In this document: positions 17,070 to 24,932 of the stretch, piece after piece | How positions within the stretch are numbered: position 1 is the stretch's first letter | Layout: each line of letters begins with the position of its first letter | NCBI GenBank assembly: GCA_947630025.1 | Contig: CANRFZ010000001.1 | Span: forward strand, 1 to 64,000 | Length of the DNA stretch: 64,000 nucleotides | Direction of reading: 5' to 3' | From: an uncultured Lachnospiraceae bacterium | GTDB taxonomy: Bacteria > Bacillota > Clostridia > Lachnospirales > Lachnospiraceae | Notes under the pieces: model-generated | Database searches by the model: none | What the model was told of the DNA's origin: nothing | What the model saw: only the letters and a program-made list of their open reading frames with translations | Program-made: the position numbers and the translations under genes

Positions 17070-18038
17070 TTATGCTTTTTTGTAATCAAAATCCTCAAAT
17101 TTACTACAAGTTCTAAAAATAATCCTATTATTTACCCACCTTTGTAAGTGCTTTAATTTGTCACCCTGCGGTATATTTTTTTTATTGTAAAGCATTACAT
17201 AAGGACTATATCCCAAAGCTCTAATTGTATATACTCGATCTAAATCCTGTTCAAATGTAGTATTAAAATTACAAAGCATATAAACTGTCATCTTCCGATG
17301 ATCATAACCGCTTATCTCTTGAAACATCTTAAATTTTGGAATGATTATATCTTTATCTTCATATTTATCCCAAGCAAAATGAACGTTCTTAATTTTCATC
17401 TGCGTTATCAGCTTTGCTTTTTCTTCCGTCATCAGTCGGATGTCTATGCCTTGTGAGAAGTCTATCCACGCCTTACTGTCTATAAGCTGATGAAACAGGT
17501 CTTTCCAATCCTTGCAGGCAGTTATGTTCGGGTCAAGAAGCACTATATTTTTTTGACCGCGCCAGAATGTATCTAAATCAGCAACCTTGATGGAACATTT
17601 TCCCTCTTTACTTGCAACATGGCAGAAATTACAACCTCTAGGACAACCTCTTGTCAAAAATCCGTATGCCGTATCTCTTACCTCTGGTATTCTCTCATAG
17701 TAGATTGAATAGTCTGGATATATCGTTTCAATCTCTTTTGGAAGTTGACCGTCATTTTCTGCATGGTACAATTCTTTTCCGTCAACTAACTCAATACAGT
17801 ATCCGCTACCGCCTTTTGAAACTTCCTTTGCGTTTATATAGTATGGATAATCTGGGGTAAAACTGAATACCTTACTCATATAAACCTTATCCATCGGCTC
17901 ATTCGGAAAACCGTGAAAAAGTGGCTCATACCACTCAACGCAATCTCCATTCTGCTTGTGCCATGCAGATATTTTCATCAGCGGGATGTTCGGAAATGAA
18001 TGTGAATGCCCATCTACATCAATAAGTCCTATTCTCAT
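17070..18038 (-). CDS. radical SAM protein
   Basis: The 322-residue product has the radical SAM iron-sulfur motif TRGCPRGCNFCHV, with Cys132, Cys136 and Cys139 (CxxxCxxC). The N-terminal 110 residues resemble the start of a cobalamin-binding-like domain (MRIGLIDVDGHSHSFPNIPL), as in the B12-type radical SAM group, though the classic DxHxxG motif is not clear. The substrate is unknown. The gene is 16 bases before the cytosine methyltransferase gene and 13 bases after the zinc-ribbon gene, so it is co-transcribed with DNA-modifying enzymes. That suggests, but does not show, a role in modifying DNA or a base precursor. Confidence 0.82.
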   Translation of the reverse strand: MRIGLIDVDGHSHSFPNIPLMKISAWHKQNGDCVEWYEPLFHGFPNEPMDKVYMSKVFSFTPDYPYYINAKEVSKGGSGYCIELVDGKELYHAENDGQLPKEIETIYPDYSIYYERIPEVRDTAYGFLTRGCPRGCNFCHVASKEGKCSIKVADLDTFWRGQKNIVLLDPNITACKDWKDLFHQLIDSKAWIDFSQGIDIRLMTEEKAKLITQMKIKNVHFAWDKYEDKDIIIPKFKMFQEISGYDHRKMTVYMLCNFNTTFEQDLDRVYTIRALGYSPYVMLYNKKNIPQGDKLKHLQRWVNNRIIFRTCSKFEDFDYKKA

Positions 18039-18051
18039 TTCTTTTTTCCTG

Positions 18052-18324
18052 TTACTTTTTTACAATTTCAATCATTTTACAATTTCTCGGATGCGTTTTA
18101 CCTTTGAAATTTCCCCAAAATTCACACTTTCCGCATCTGTCTGATCGATTATCGCAATCCTCACATTTTATATCTCTCATTTTCGGTTCATTATCTCGAT
18201 AATACCGTAACCTACAGGATTTACTGCAGAACATCGCATCTGATCTGTTGGAATAAAAACTACTTTCACATCGCCAACATTTAACCTTTTTTACGAACTT
18301 TCCATTAAAATACGCACCATCCAT
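18052..18324 (-). CDS. zinc-ribbon protein (90 aa)
   Basis: This small protein has CWRCESSFYSNRSDAMFCSK followed by SCRLRYY near the N-terminus and CEDCDNRSDRCGKCEF further on, two sets of cysteines that could each hold a zinc ion. The first resembles a treble-clef finger (CxxC then CSKSCRLRYYR). It is likely to bind DNA, RNA or a partner protein. It lies between the D12 methyltransferase and the radical SAM gene in a tight operon. I cannot name a family. Confidence 0.68.
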   Translation of the reverse strand: MDGAYFNGKFVKKVKCWRCESSFYSNRSDAMFCSKSCRLRYYRDNEPKMRDIKCEDCDNRSDRCGKCEFWGNFKGKTHPRNCKMIEIVKK

Positions 18325-18344
18325 TATTTCAAATCTCCTTTACT

Positions 18345-19148
18345 TCATAATGTCAGTTCTATCTGTTGCACTGGTGGATCAAAATTCATCCAGAGAATTT
18401 CTTTTTTTCTTGAGGCAACCTGAGAATAAGCTACTTTTTCACTCTTATTCCACATTTTCAGCATATTATTATATAAATCAGTATCATAGCCGCTTAATAT
18501 GACTTTCCCCTTATGCTGCAGCAAAATTGACAATAATCTTTCATGATCAGATTCGTCCATTTCACATTTATATTGTTTGCCATGCCGAGTATTAAGCATA
18601 TACGGCGGATCACAATAGATTAAGACATTTTCAAAATTAAACCTTGAAATAAGCTCTATAGCAGGAAGATTCTCAATCTGCACACCGCGAAGTCTTTCCG
18701 CAGCATGGATGATCTTATCCGGAAGATTGCACCAATCTTTAGCCGCATATGCTCTTTCTCTGCCTTGCACATCATTTTTCCATCCAACTTTTTCTCCGTT
18801 AGTCCTAAAGCCATGTCCCATATTTAGCCGTATATAAAAATTAGCAGCATTATCAAACGGATCAGTGTTACCCCCCCCCCGAAAAGCCGTATCATATACT
18901 TGTCTTGCATATGGAGTCCAATAAATTATATGAGCCAGCTTTTCAGGATCATTTTTTATACATTCAAACAAATTCACAACATCTCCATCTAAATCATTAA
19001 CGGTTTCAATATGTGATCTCGGCTTATTGAACAATACGGCGCCACTTCCAAAATAAGGTTCAAGATAGCTGTGATGTTCCGGGAAAAAACTAATAATCCA
19101 CTCTGCCAAAGACCACTTACTCCCTGGATATTTCATTATCGCTTTCAT
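18345..19148 (-). CDS. D12-class DNA adenine methyltransferase with in-frame poly-G tract
   Basis: The 267-residue product has the class D12 (Dam) motifs: KYPGSKW at 6-12, YLEPYFGSGAVLF around 29-41 (SAM site) and DPPY at 180-183 (catalytic motif IV). Ten consecutive G on the coding strand (18880-18871) encode RGGG at residues 90-93 and here keep the frame open, so the gene is on in this sequence. A one-base change would close it. No partner endonuclease is adjacent. The start overlaps the stop of a 59-codon gene as ATGA. This is the second adenine methyltransferase of the cluster and the only one intact. Confidence 0.9.
   Translation of the reverse strand: MKAIMKYPGSKWSLAEWIISFFPEHHSYLEPYFGSGAVLFNKPRSHIETVNDLDGDVVNLFECIKNDPEKLAHIIYWTPYARQVYDTAFRGGGNTDPFDNAANFYIRLNMGHGFRTNGEKVGWKNDVQGRERAYAAKDWCNLPDKIIHAAERLRGVQIENLPAIELISRFNFENVLIYCDPPYMLNTRHGKQYKCEMDESDHERLLSILLQHKGKVILSGYDTDLYNNMLKMWNKSEKVAYSQVASRKKEILWMNFDPPVQQIELTL
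18871..18880. repeat. homopolymer tract, 10 G on coding strand, inside D12 methyltransferase
   Basis: Ten consecutive C on the plus strand encode Gly-Gly-Gly in frame in the methyltransferase gene. Long G runs are rare in this AT-rich element, and three occur within 4.1 kb. Confidence 0.88.
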
Positions 19149-19324
19149 AAAGTCACATCCAATCTTGCCAAATCTTTATCTGACAATCCATACATTCTAC
19201 CCACTTCCCTATTTATGTATAGCCGATGAGCATCGTGCAAAGAAATTCCCTTAACCTTTACATATCTGTTCAAATATGTAATATATTTGTCAATGTTCTC
19301 ATTCGATTGATTAAAAGTATTCAT
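19145..19324 (-). CDS. small hypothetical protein (59 aa)
   Basis: A frame from ATG 19324 encodes 59 residues, starting MNTFNQSNENIDKYITYLNR and ending LSDKDLARLDVTL. GAAGGAG lies six bases upstream, and the stop overlaps the methyltransferase start as ATGA. This coupling and the helical, polar composition favour a real gene. No family is recognised. Confidence 0.6.
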   Translation of the reverse strand: MNTFNQSNENIDKYITYLNRYVKVKGISLHDAHRLYINREVGRMYGLSDKDLARLDVTL

Positions 19325-19334
19325 ATATTCTCCT

Positions 19335-19535
19335 TCAAAAGCAAATTACTCCTGTTACAATAGCAGAGAAAACTATACAAACAGAAATAATGACCGCCGC
19401 CAGTAAAGAACTCAGAAACGGACTAAAATGAAGAAGACGATAAACCAAGAGGCCAAGCAGCCGAGCACCGGCTAAATAAATAAAACAAATAATCAGCAAT
19501 CCAATACAAAAAAGCAAAAAAGAAACCATAACCAT
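19335..19535 (-). CDS. small membrane protein (66 aa)
   Basis: This protein is almost entirely two hydrophobic helices (about residues 4-22 and 40-64) joined by a short basic loop (YRLLHF). GGAGG lies before the first ATG; a second in-frame ATG is two codons later. It is 10 bases before the 59-residue gene and follows a BlaI-like repressor gene. A BlaI-like repressor paired with a membrane protein recalls BlaI/BlaR, but this is far too small to be BlaR and has no peptidase motif. Function is unknown. Confidence 0.5.
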   Translation of the reverse strand: MVMVSFLLFCIGLLIICFIYLAGARLLGLLVYRLLHFSPFLSSLLAAVIISVCIVFSAIVTGVICF

Positions 19536-19579
19536 AATCCTCCATCGTATGTTTGTTTCTCGATTCTTTCATATCTTTT

Positions 19580-19966
19580 TTACTCCTTTTGCGGCACATT
19601 TTTGATAAAATCCCGTATTCTATTGATCTCATCCGGTCGCAGCGGCCTTTCTTTTATCAATGTACAAAGAAACTCTGCCGCATTGTCATGATTCCAGAAC
19701 CTTACATAATCACTGGTCAGCTTGCCTTTGTAAACCTCTAATGAAATAAGTATCTGGTAGAAAAACAGCCTCCCTTGCCGATAGTGCCTTAGATACCCTT
19801 TCCGCACCAAGCGGGCAAGAAATGTAGATACCGTTTGAGGCTTCCAGTCTTTATCATACTTACTGTTTACACGTTGTACGATTTCCATCAAACTAAGTTC
19901 AGCAGAGGCATCCCAAACAGTCTTCATTACCAACTGTTCGCAATACGTTAAACTTTCAAGTGTCAT
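19580..19966 (-). CDS. BlaI/MecI/CopY-family transcriptional repressor
   Basis: This 128-residue protein has the winged-helix pattern of BlaI-like repressors: LTYCEQLVMKTVWDASAELS, then VQRVNSKYDKDWKPQTVSTF and LARLVRKGYLRHYRQGRLFF, which match the family's helix 2, recognition helix and wing. It probably represses its own operon on the element; no adjacent BlaR-type sensor is visible. It is the first gene of the run leading to the methyltransferases, 47 bases from the parB stop, so it could control that operon. Confidence 0.82.
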   Translation of the reverse strand: MTLESLTYCEQLVMKTVWDASAELSLMEIVQRVNSKYDKDWKPQTVSTFLARLVRKGYLRHYRQGRLFFYQILISLEVYKGKLTSDYVRFWNHDNAAEFLCTLIKERPLRPDEINRIRDFIKNVPQKE

Positions 19967-20013
19967 ATCCTATATTTTCTCCCTGTCACTGTATAATCCA
20001 ACCAAACATCTAC

Positions 20014-20922
20014 TTACTCAACACTTTCCAATGCACCATCATGGTATAATTTGAGCAATTTAACAATAATTTCCGTCATTTTTTCCGGTTCCGTATCCGG
20101 CTCAAAATAATCCTGTAAATCTTTTACCTTGAAAGATACACTACTTTTAGACGATTTCTTCTTTTCGTCACCTAAAAGCATCGCAATAATCTTCTCTTCA
20201 GTTATATTCCCGGATAATTCACGCAGCTTTTCTGCCTGTTCAAGCGAAGGTATTATACCGTACCCTTCCATAACAGAAGAAACAATGTCTTGCTCATTCT
20301 CTTTAAGATAAGACAATTCAACACCTATATTTATCGCAAGTTTTTTCTGATTTACGCTTTCCAGAAGATTATCTACCAAATAGGAAAGTCTGATATACCT
20401 GTATACTTTTCTACGCGAGTCAGATACTTTTGCTCCCAGACTTGCCGCCGTGTCGCCTCCGGAATGCTTACCTTGATGTTTCTCCGCATCATGACACATT
20501 CTATATGAAAGTGCCTTTTCTTTGATAGATACCTCTGAACGATATAAATTTGAATGCACCATTAAAACAGTGGCCTCATAATCGTCCATCGGACGGATAA
20601 TAGCCGGAATTTCTTTCAATTCCGCCACTCTACTGGCCGCTGCTCGGCGATGACCAGATATAATTTGGTACTTTTCGCCTACAGGACGAACAAGAATAGG
20701 ATATATCAGGCCATTCTCCTTGATACTCTCCACCAATTCTTCAAAATCATCCGTATCTTCATTTACTTCAAACGGATGCCCTGGAAATTCCTCTAAATCC
20801 TGCACTAAAATAGTTTCTTCTTTGCTGCGCCCCGCTTTGATCTCTTCCGCAAGCATATCCTCATCTAAAAGATAGGAATTATCCGTCAATTCAAGATTAT
20901 CAAACAAATTTTTCTTTGCCAT
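20014..20922 (-). CDS. parB: ParB-family partition protein
   Basis: The 302-residue protein has the ParB/Spo0J N-terminal nuclease-like domain, with the sequence YPILVRPVGEKYQIISGHRR and EIPAIIRPMDDYEATVLMVH (boxes I and II). A helix-turn-helix region follows from about residue 155. It binds a parS-like centromere and works with ParA to partition the circular form of the element. It lies 28 bases after parA on the same strand. Confidence 0.9.
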   Translation of the reverse strand: MAKKNLFDNLELTDNSYLLDEDMLAEEIKAGRSKEETILVQDLEEFPGHPFEVNEDTDDFEELVESIKENGLIYPILVRPVGEKYQIISGHRRAAASRVAELKEIPAIIRPMDDYEATVLMVHSNLYRSEVSIKEKALSYRMCHDAEKHQGKHSGGDTAASLGAKVSDSRRKVYRYIRLSYLVDNLLESVNQKKLAINIGVELSYLKENEQDIVSSVMEGYGIIPSLEQAEKLRELSGNITEEKIIAMLLGDEKKKSSKSSVSFKVKDLQDYFEPDTEPEKMTEIIVKLLKLYHDGALESVE

Positions 20923-20949
20923 ATCTAACCCTCCCTGCCGATACCCGGC

Positions 20950-21753
20950 TTAATCTGTGACAACTTCTTCCACTTCCATCTCCAAAAATTCATCAACAAG
21001 GTTCATATAATTCAATGCTGCAGTACAGTTTTTTTCATATGCAAAAATACTCTCTTTAGCAAGATCAGATTCCGGGATCTTACTGTTAAGCGGTATATAA
21101 GCCTTAAAAATATTGGCCGTCTTATAATCCTGCCGCAGCTTTTCCATTAAAAGCCGATTGTTTCTGGTACTCAACCTGACCGAAGTAAATACAATTCCGC
21201 TTACTGCCGGCTTGCACCCCGTTCCATTTTGTTTCCTGACCATATTGATTTTAGCAAATAAGTTCTGCATTGCCTCTATATCAAGAAAGTTAGCCTCTGT
21301 TGGAATAATAATGTCATCAGCAGCAAACAGCGCATTGTCAACAAAAATTCCCAACCCGGCAGGACAATCCAGAAAGATAAAATCATATTTATCTTTAATT
21401 GTACTGATATAGCGTCTCAGCATATCTTCTCTGCGATATGCAGCAGCCAGTTTAGACTCATAATCATGCAGCTCCCTTGAGCTTGTAATGGCGTCAATCC
21501 CTTCAACATTATGAACAATGCCAAATCCTTCAGGAATATCTTCGCATTCAATACAAAATCTGAGGACGCCGCATATCGATCCTTCTACGCCTGGCGGCAA
21601 AAGATCTAAACTTCGTGTTAAACCCGCAGACGGATCCAAATCAATAACCAAAACTTTATATCCTTTCATCGCTACCCCAATCGATAAATTCTTTATCGTC
21701 GTGGTTTTAGCGACACCACCTTTTTCATTGACGCAGGCTATTACTTTTCCCAT
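20950..21753 (-). CDS. parA: ParA-family partition ATPase
   Basis: This 267-residue ATPase shows the deviant Walker A NEKGGVAKTTT at residues 9-19, the Walker A' VLVIDLDPSAGLT and the Walker B-like FIFLDCPAGLG. There is no N-terminal DNA-binding extension, which makes it a ParA of the small (Ib or Soj-like) type. GGAGGAAG precedes the ATG. With ParB it ensures that the element is inherited while extrachromosomal. Confidence 0.93.
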   Translation of the reverse strand: MGKVIACVNEKGGVAKTTTIKNLSIGVAMKGYKVLVIDLDPSAGLTRSLDLLPPGVEGSICGVLRFCIECEDIPEGFGIVHNVEGIDAITSSRELHDYESKLAAAYRREDMLRRYISTIKDKYDFIFLDCPAGLGIFVDNALFAADDIIIPTEANFLDIEAMQNLFAKINMVRKQNGTGCKPAVSGIVFTSVRLSTRNNRLLMEKLRQDYKTANIFKAYIPLNSKIPESDLAKESIFAYEKNCTAALNYMNLVDEFLEMEVEEVVTD

Positions 21754-21782
21754 AATTCTTCCTCCATTTTCCCTAGATTATC

Positions 21783-21811
21783 TTGACATTTTCCAAAACA
21801 AGTATTAAAAT
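21783..21811 (+). promoter_or_regulatory. plus-strand promoter for candidate small RNA
   Basis: TTGACA (21783-21788) and TAAAAT (21806-21811) are separated by 17 bases. The consensus -35 and near-consensus -10 point away from parA into the hairpin region ending at 21957. Confidence 0.6.
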
Positions 21812-21817
21812 TTTATA

Positions 21818-21957
21818 CACGAACCGGATAAGGATACATACTCATGATAACCTTCCGTATCTGCGGATCGGTTTCAAGTAAGCGGGGAAACTTACGAGAA
21901 TGTCCTTTTCCATTGACTAGGCTTTGTTCTCGGCAGGAGCAAAGCCTTTTCCTTTTT
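21818..21957 (+). ncRNA. candidate small regulatory RNA between parA and XRE gene
   Basis: No gene is seen in the 300 bases between parA and the XRE regulator. After the promoter at 21783-21811 the plus strand holds a small hairpin (GTAAG/CTTAC near 21882-21898) and then an 8-bp stem AGGCTTTG (21919-21926) and CAAAGCCT (21940-21947), followed by TTTTCCTTTTT, an intrinsic terminator. A transcript of about 140 bases would result. It could be an antisense or trans-acting RNA controlling partition or copy number, or just a leader for the XRE gene. Both are inference. Confidence 0.45.
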
Positions 21958-21961
21958 AATG

Positions 21962-21986
21962 TATAATATTGTCAGATGCACCTGAC
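21962..21986 (+). promoter_or_regulatory. -10 box and dyad operator of XRE gene
   Basis: A TATAAT at 21962-21967 is followed at once by GTCAGATGCACCTGAC (21971-21986), a 16-bp dyad with one mismatch pair. No good -35 is seen. It fits a binding site for the adjacent XRE regulator. Confidence 0.4.
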
Positions 21987-22053
21987 TAAGCGGCCTAACA
22001 TATGAGCCGTGATATTTCGTGATATACTTTATTCGACCAAAAGGATAATTCAT

Positions 22054-22494
22054 ATGAAAAACCACTCCTTAAACCCTTTGAATACTCTATCCGCCGAAGA
22101 TCTTCAGCAGCTTACTAAGCGGATCATACATCTGCGGCAAGACATTCTGCACATGTCACAGAGTCAGTTTGCAGAAAAGGTTGAAATCAGCCAGGCTTAT
22201 CTGTCCCTTCTGGAAAACCAGAAGAAAGAATTCAACATCGATACGCTCATGCAGATTGCCATTTCCCTTAAAATAAATCTTGACTGGCTCATTTATGGTA
22301 TTGGCGGTGATGATAACATTTTTCAGCCAAACATTCATGATCCCCGTGACAAAGAAAATGCTCTTTCTGCCTTAAAAAAAGCGTATTCACTTACCCAAAA
22401 GGATATTGAATTCCTGCAAAAATACCTTGCGCTTTCTGATAAGGAACGCTCTGCAATTATTAAAGCTGCGGATTCCTTGCGAAAGCTGTTTTAA
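22054..22494 (+). CDS. XRE-family transcriptional regulator
   Basis: The product, about 146 residues from the ATG at 22054, has a Cro/CI-type helix-turn-helix (MSQSQFAEKVEISQAYLSLL) and a conserved DWLIYGIGGDD at its end, usual in element-borne XRE proteins. A short C-terminal helical tail may aid dimerisation. AAAGGA lies at good spacing before this ATG; a longer frame from 22009 has no ribosome binding site. It faces away from parA and probably represses the excision or transfer genes. Confidence 0.85.
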   Translation: MKNHSLNPLNTLSAEDLQQLTKRIIHLRQDILHMSQSQFAEKVEISQAYLSLLENQKKEFNIDTLMQIAISLKINLDWLIYGIGGDDNIFQPNIHDPRDKENALSALKKAYSLTQKDIEFLQKYLALSDKERSAIIKAADSLRKLF

Positions 22495-22657
22495 TTCCGC
22501 ATACGGCATCGCCTCCTTTACATTCCCGCTCTTTCATAACTTCTTCCTGAACAAAAAGGAATATCCTTTTATAACTTTCAGGCGATTTTATATGATAAAG
22601 AAGATACAGTACCAGTTCCCGGTACGCCCTCATCTCTTTCCTGCTCTTTTTACTCAT
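22460..22657 (-). CDS. hypothetical protein (65 aa), antisense to end of XRE gene
   Basis: A small basic helical protein (MSKKSRKEMRAYRELVLYLL at its start) of unknown family. Its start overlaps the stop of the excisionase-like gene as ATGA, which supports translation. Its 3' end overlaps the XRE gene by 35 bases on the opposite strand. The evidence is coupling only. Confidence 0.4.
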   Translation of the reverse strand: MSKKSRKEMRAYRELVLYLLYHIKSPESYKRIFLFVQEEVMKERECKGGDAVCGIKTAFARNPQL

Positions 22658-22875
22658 ATCCCTATCCTCGCGGTGCCATCAGCAAGTTGTTTCTTATACT
22701 GATCCAACAACCCTCGGTATATAACATAAAAATATCTCTTACAGCCGGGTTTTTTGTAAGCAAACCCAATCGGAAGTTTTTCCATCTGCATTAAATATTG
22801 CAGCGAATCTATACCAATATTTAATTCCTCAGCAGCCTGTTTTGTTTTAACCCTTTCCACATCACTTTTACTCAT
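22654..22875 (-). CDS. excisionase-like small HTH protein
   Basis: The 73-residue protein has an Xis/MerR-like short winged helix pattern (VKTKQAAEELNIGIDSLQYL followed by LPIGFAYKKPGCKRYFYVIY). Such proteins direct the integrase towards excision or choose a target strand. It lies near the integrase, though on the opposite strand and separated by two XRE genes. Helix-turn-helix regulation is an alternative role. Confidence 0.6.
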   Translation of the reverse strand: MSKSDVERVKTKQAAEELNIGIDSLQYLMQMEKLPIGFAYKKPGCKRYFYVIYRGLLDQYKKQLADGTARIGI

Positions 22876-22949
22876 TTTTCTCGCCCCTTTCTATATACCT
22901 TCCGTGCCTCGTTAAAAATTCAAATTTTACAATCATTACAAACCTCCAC

Positions 22950-23159
22950 TCACTTTACAGTTTTAAATGCAATACTTTCAACTGGAACATCAAAAATTTT
23001 TGCTATTTCAATAGCTCTGTCTAACTTAGGTTTCCTTTTTCCTGTTTCATAAAGTGCAATCGATGAAGGACTCACATTCAATCTATTTGCAAGTTCCTTT
23101 TGAGAAAGACCCTTTACACTTCGTAAAACACTTAAAGGTATCTTATTATCCTTCTTCAT
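22950..23159 (-). CDS. XRE-family regulator (short)
   Basis: This is about 69 residues, essentially one Cro-like helix-turn-helix domain (LSQKELANRLNVSPSSIALY, then ETGKRKPKLDRAIEIAKIFD). GGAGGGC lies before the ATG at 23159; a longer frame from 23183 lacks a ribosome binding site. It is divergent from the next XRE gene, with dyads between them, the arrangement of a phage-like genetic switch. Confidence 0.85.
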   Translation of the reverse strand: MKKDNKIPLSVLRSVKGLSQKELANRLNVSPSSIALYETGKRKPKLDRAIEIAKIFDVPVESIAFKTVK

Positions 23160-23190
23160 TATGCCCTCCTTACTTTTAATCATATTATCC

Positions 23191-23228
23191 AGTTACTATT
23201 TGTAACTATTTTAATTTACTTTAAGTAA
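23191..23228. promoter_or_regulatory. operator dyads between divergent XRE genes
   Basis: Two short inverted repeats lie in the 177 bases between the XRE genes: AGTTAC-TATTT-GTAACT (23191-23207) and TTACTT-T-AAGTAA (23216-23228). Both fit half-site palindromes for Cro/CI-type regulators. Confidence 0.5.
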
Positions 23229-23336
23229 GTTGTCAAGCATAATTCTTTCTCAAATCAACTTTTTTCTTTCTTCCAATTTACGCATAGTCATTAACTGATA
23301 ATATAGTAATTAAAGCAAGAAAGGGGGTAAATAGAT

Positions 23337-23726
23337 ATGGAAATGGGGCATATAATAGCTAAATATCGCATGAAAAACAATATAAGCCAAAAAGAGCTTG
23401 CAAAAATACTAAAAGTAAGTCCAAGTACAGTAGCACTTTGGGAAGTTAATAAACGGAATCCAACACCAATGACGCTTATAGATTTAGCTGATTATTTTAA
23501 TATTAGTATGGATATTCTTTTTTCTGCTGATCGAAAAAATAAATCCTATACACGCGAAAATTATAATCCGCTTTCTCCTGATTGTACACGTTTAATTGGA
23601 TATTATGAGGCAATGAATGAAGAAGGGAAAGAAATTCTCATGGGAGAAGCGCGAAAACTCCTGCGAGAACAACGATTAGAAGAAAAAAGAGAGAATACCA
23701 CTCTCCCCCCAGCAAAGGCAAAATAA
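23337..23726 (+). CDS. XRE-family regulator (CI-like)
   Basis: The 129-residue product has an N-terminal helix-turn-helix (ISQKELAKILKVSPSTVALW) and a helical C-terminal segment (YYEAMNEEGKEILMGEARKL) found in ICE and phage regulators. AAAGGGGG precedes the start. It sits 86 bases upstream of the integrase gene on the same strand and is divergent from the short XRE gene, so it probably helps to hold the element integrated. Confidence 0.87.
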   Translation: MEMGHIIAKYRMKNNISQKELAKILKVSPSTVALWEVNKRNPTPMTLIDLADYFNISMDILFSADRKNKSYTRENYNPLSPDCTRLIGYYEAMNEEGKEILMGEARKLLREQRLEEKRENTTLPPAKAK

Positions 23727-23812
23727 TTCCTTTTCGATATTATTAAAGATAACCCCAGAAAAAACTTGATATGCGCCTTGTGACGTGGAAAGTAGAGGTG
23801 TAAATATACAAA

Positions 23813-24925
23813 ATGAAACTACCAAACGGTTATGGAAACATCGTAAAGCTGCCCGGAAACAGAAGAAAACCATATGCTGTCCGCATTACATATATGGATA
23901 TGTCCGACGGTATACCCAAAAAAAAGCGAAAATATATAGCATATTTTTCGGATCAGAAACTTGCGCTTTCCTTTTTAGCAGAATATAACAACGGTGCGGT
24001 AGTCAAAGAGCATCAAAAGTATGCTGATACACCCACTTTTGCAGAATTATATGATAAATGGTGTGCTTACAGAAAATCGTTAAAGACCAACCCCGCAGCG
24101 TCCACATGGAAGAATTACAATATTGCCTTTGGAATGTACGCTCCCATCCATACCAAAAAAATCATATCTATAAGGGCCTCAGAGCTTCAGGAATGCATTA
24201 CGGCCCAAAACAGCAAATCAAAGACCACTGTAGGCAATATGCGGGCGATTGTGCGCGGAATGTGGCAATATGCCATTATGAACGAATATGTCGATAAGGA
24301 CATTACCCAACACCTGATTTTTGAGGCAACGCCTAACGGCACACCTATACATACACGGTTTACTGATGCGGAAATTGCAGCTTTATGGGACGCTTTATGG
24401 ACAATTAACAACGTAGACATCATTTTAATATATATCTATACCGGAATGCGGCCAGGGGAACTTCTGGAGATAAAGTCTGAGAATGTGCATTTGAAAGAAA
24501 AATACATGATAGGCGGCATGAAAACGGAGGCCGGCAAAGATCGAATAGTACCGCTGCACGATGCCATTATTCCACTTGTGAAATATAGGCTTGAACAGAA
24601 CCGTGAGTATTTGATAACAAATAAATACGGCAACCATTATACGAGAGCCGTATATCATAACTCCAATTTTAACACACTGATGTCCCGGATGCAGATGAAC
24701 CATGCACCCCATGACACAAGATACACCTTCGCGGCCCTGGCCGATCAAGTCGGCATGAACGAAATATGTAAAAAGATCATAATGGGCCATGCTCTTGCAA
24801 ACAAATCCGGAACGGCTTTCAAAACGGGCGGCACCCATGACGTGACTATGGACGTGTATACTGAAAAGACGCTGCAGCAGCTATTAGAGGCTGTCAATAT
24901 GCTGCCAATAGAATTTACCTCATAA
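23813..24925 (+). CDS. int: tyrosine recombinase integrase
   Basis: This 370-residue integrase has an arm-binding N-terminal domain (rich in strands, residues 1-50), a core-binding domain (about 55-165) and a catalytic domain. Catalytic residues are visible: Arg in TGMRPGELLEIK, Lys in KTEAGKDRIVPLH, the box II His/Arg in HDTRYTF, the second His in GHALANKSG and the nucleophile Tyr in DVYTEKTL. It joins attP to attB and, with an excisionase, reverses the step. It lies at the right edge of the element, with 11-bp repeats immediately downstream. Confidence 0.95.
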   Translation: MKLPNGYGNIVKLPGNRRKPYAVRITYMDMSDGIPKKKRKYIAYFSDQKLALSFLAEYNNGAVVKEHQKYADTPTFAELYDKWCAYRKSLKTNPAASTWKNYNIAFGMYAPIHTKKIISIRASELQECITAQNSKSKTTVGNMRAIVRGMWQYAIMNEYVDKDITQHLIFEATPNGTPIHTRFTDAEIAALWDALWTINNVDIILIYIYTGMRPGELLEIKSENVHLKEKYMIGGMKTEAGKDRIVPLHDAIIPLVKYRLEQNREYLITNKYGNHYTRAVYHNSNFNTLMSRMQMNHAPHDTRYTFAALADQVGMNEICKKIIMGHALANKSGTAFKTGGTHDVTMDVYTEKTLQQLLEAVNMLPIEFTS

Positions 24926-24932
24926 TCTGCCC

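Noticed and set aside
19423-19632. A 69-residue minus-strand frame overlapping the small membrane protein gene
   Set aside because: It overlaps in another frame and has no independent ribosome binding site. The two-helix membrane frame at 19335-19535 has GGAGG and better composition.
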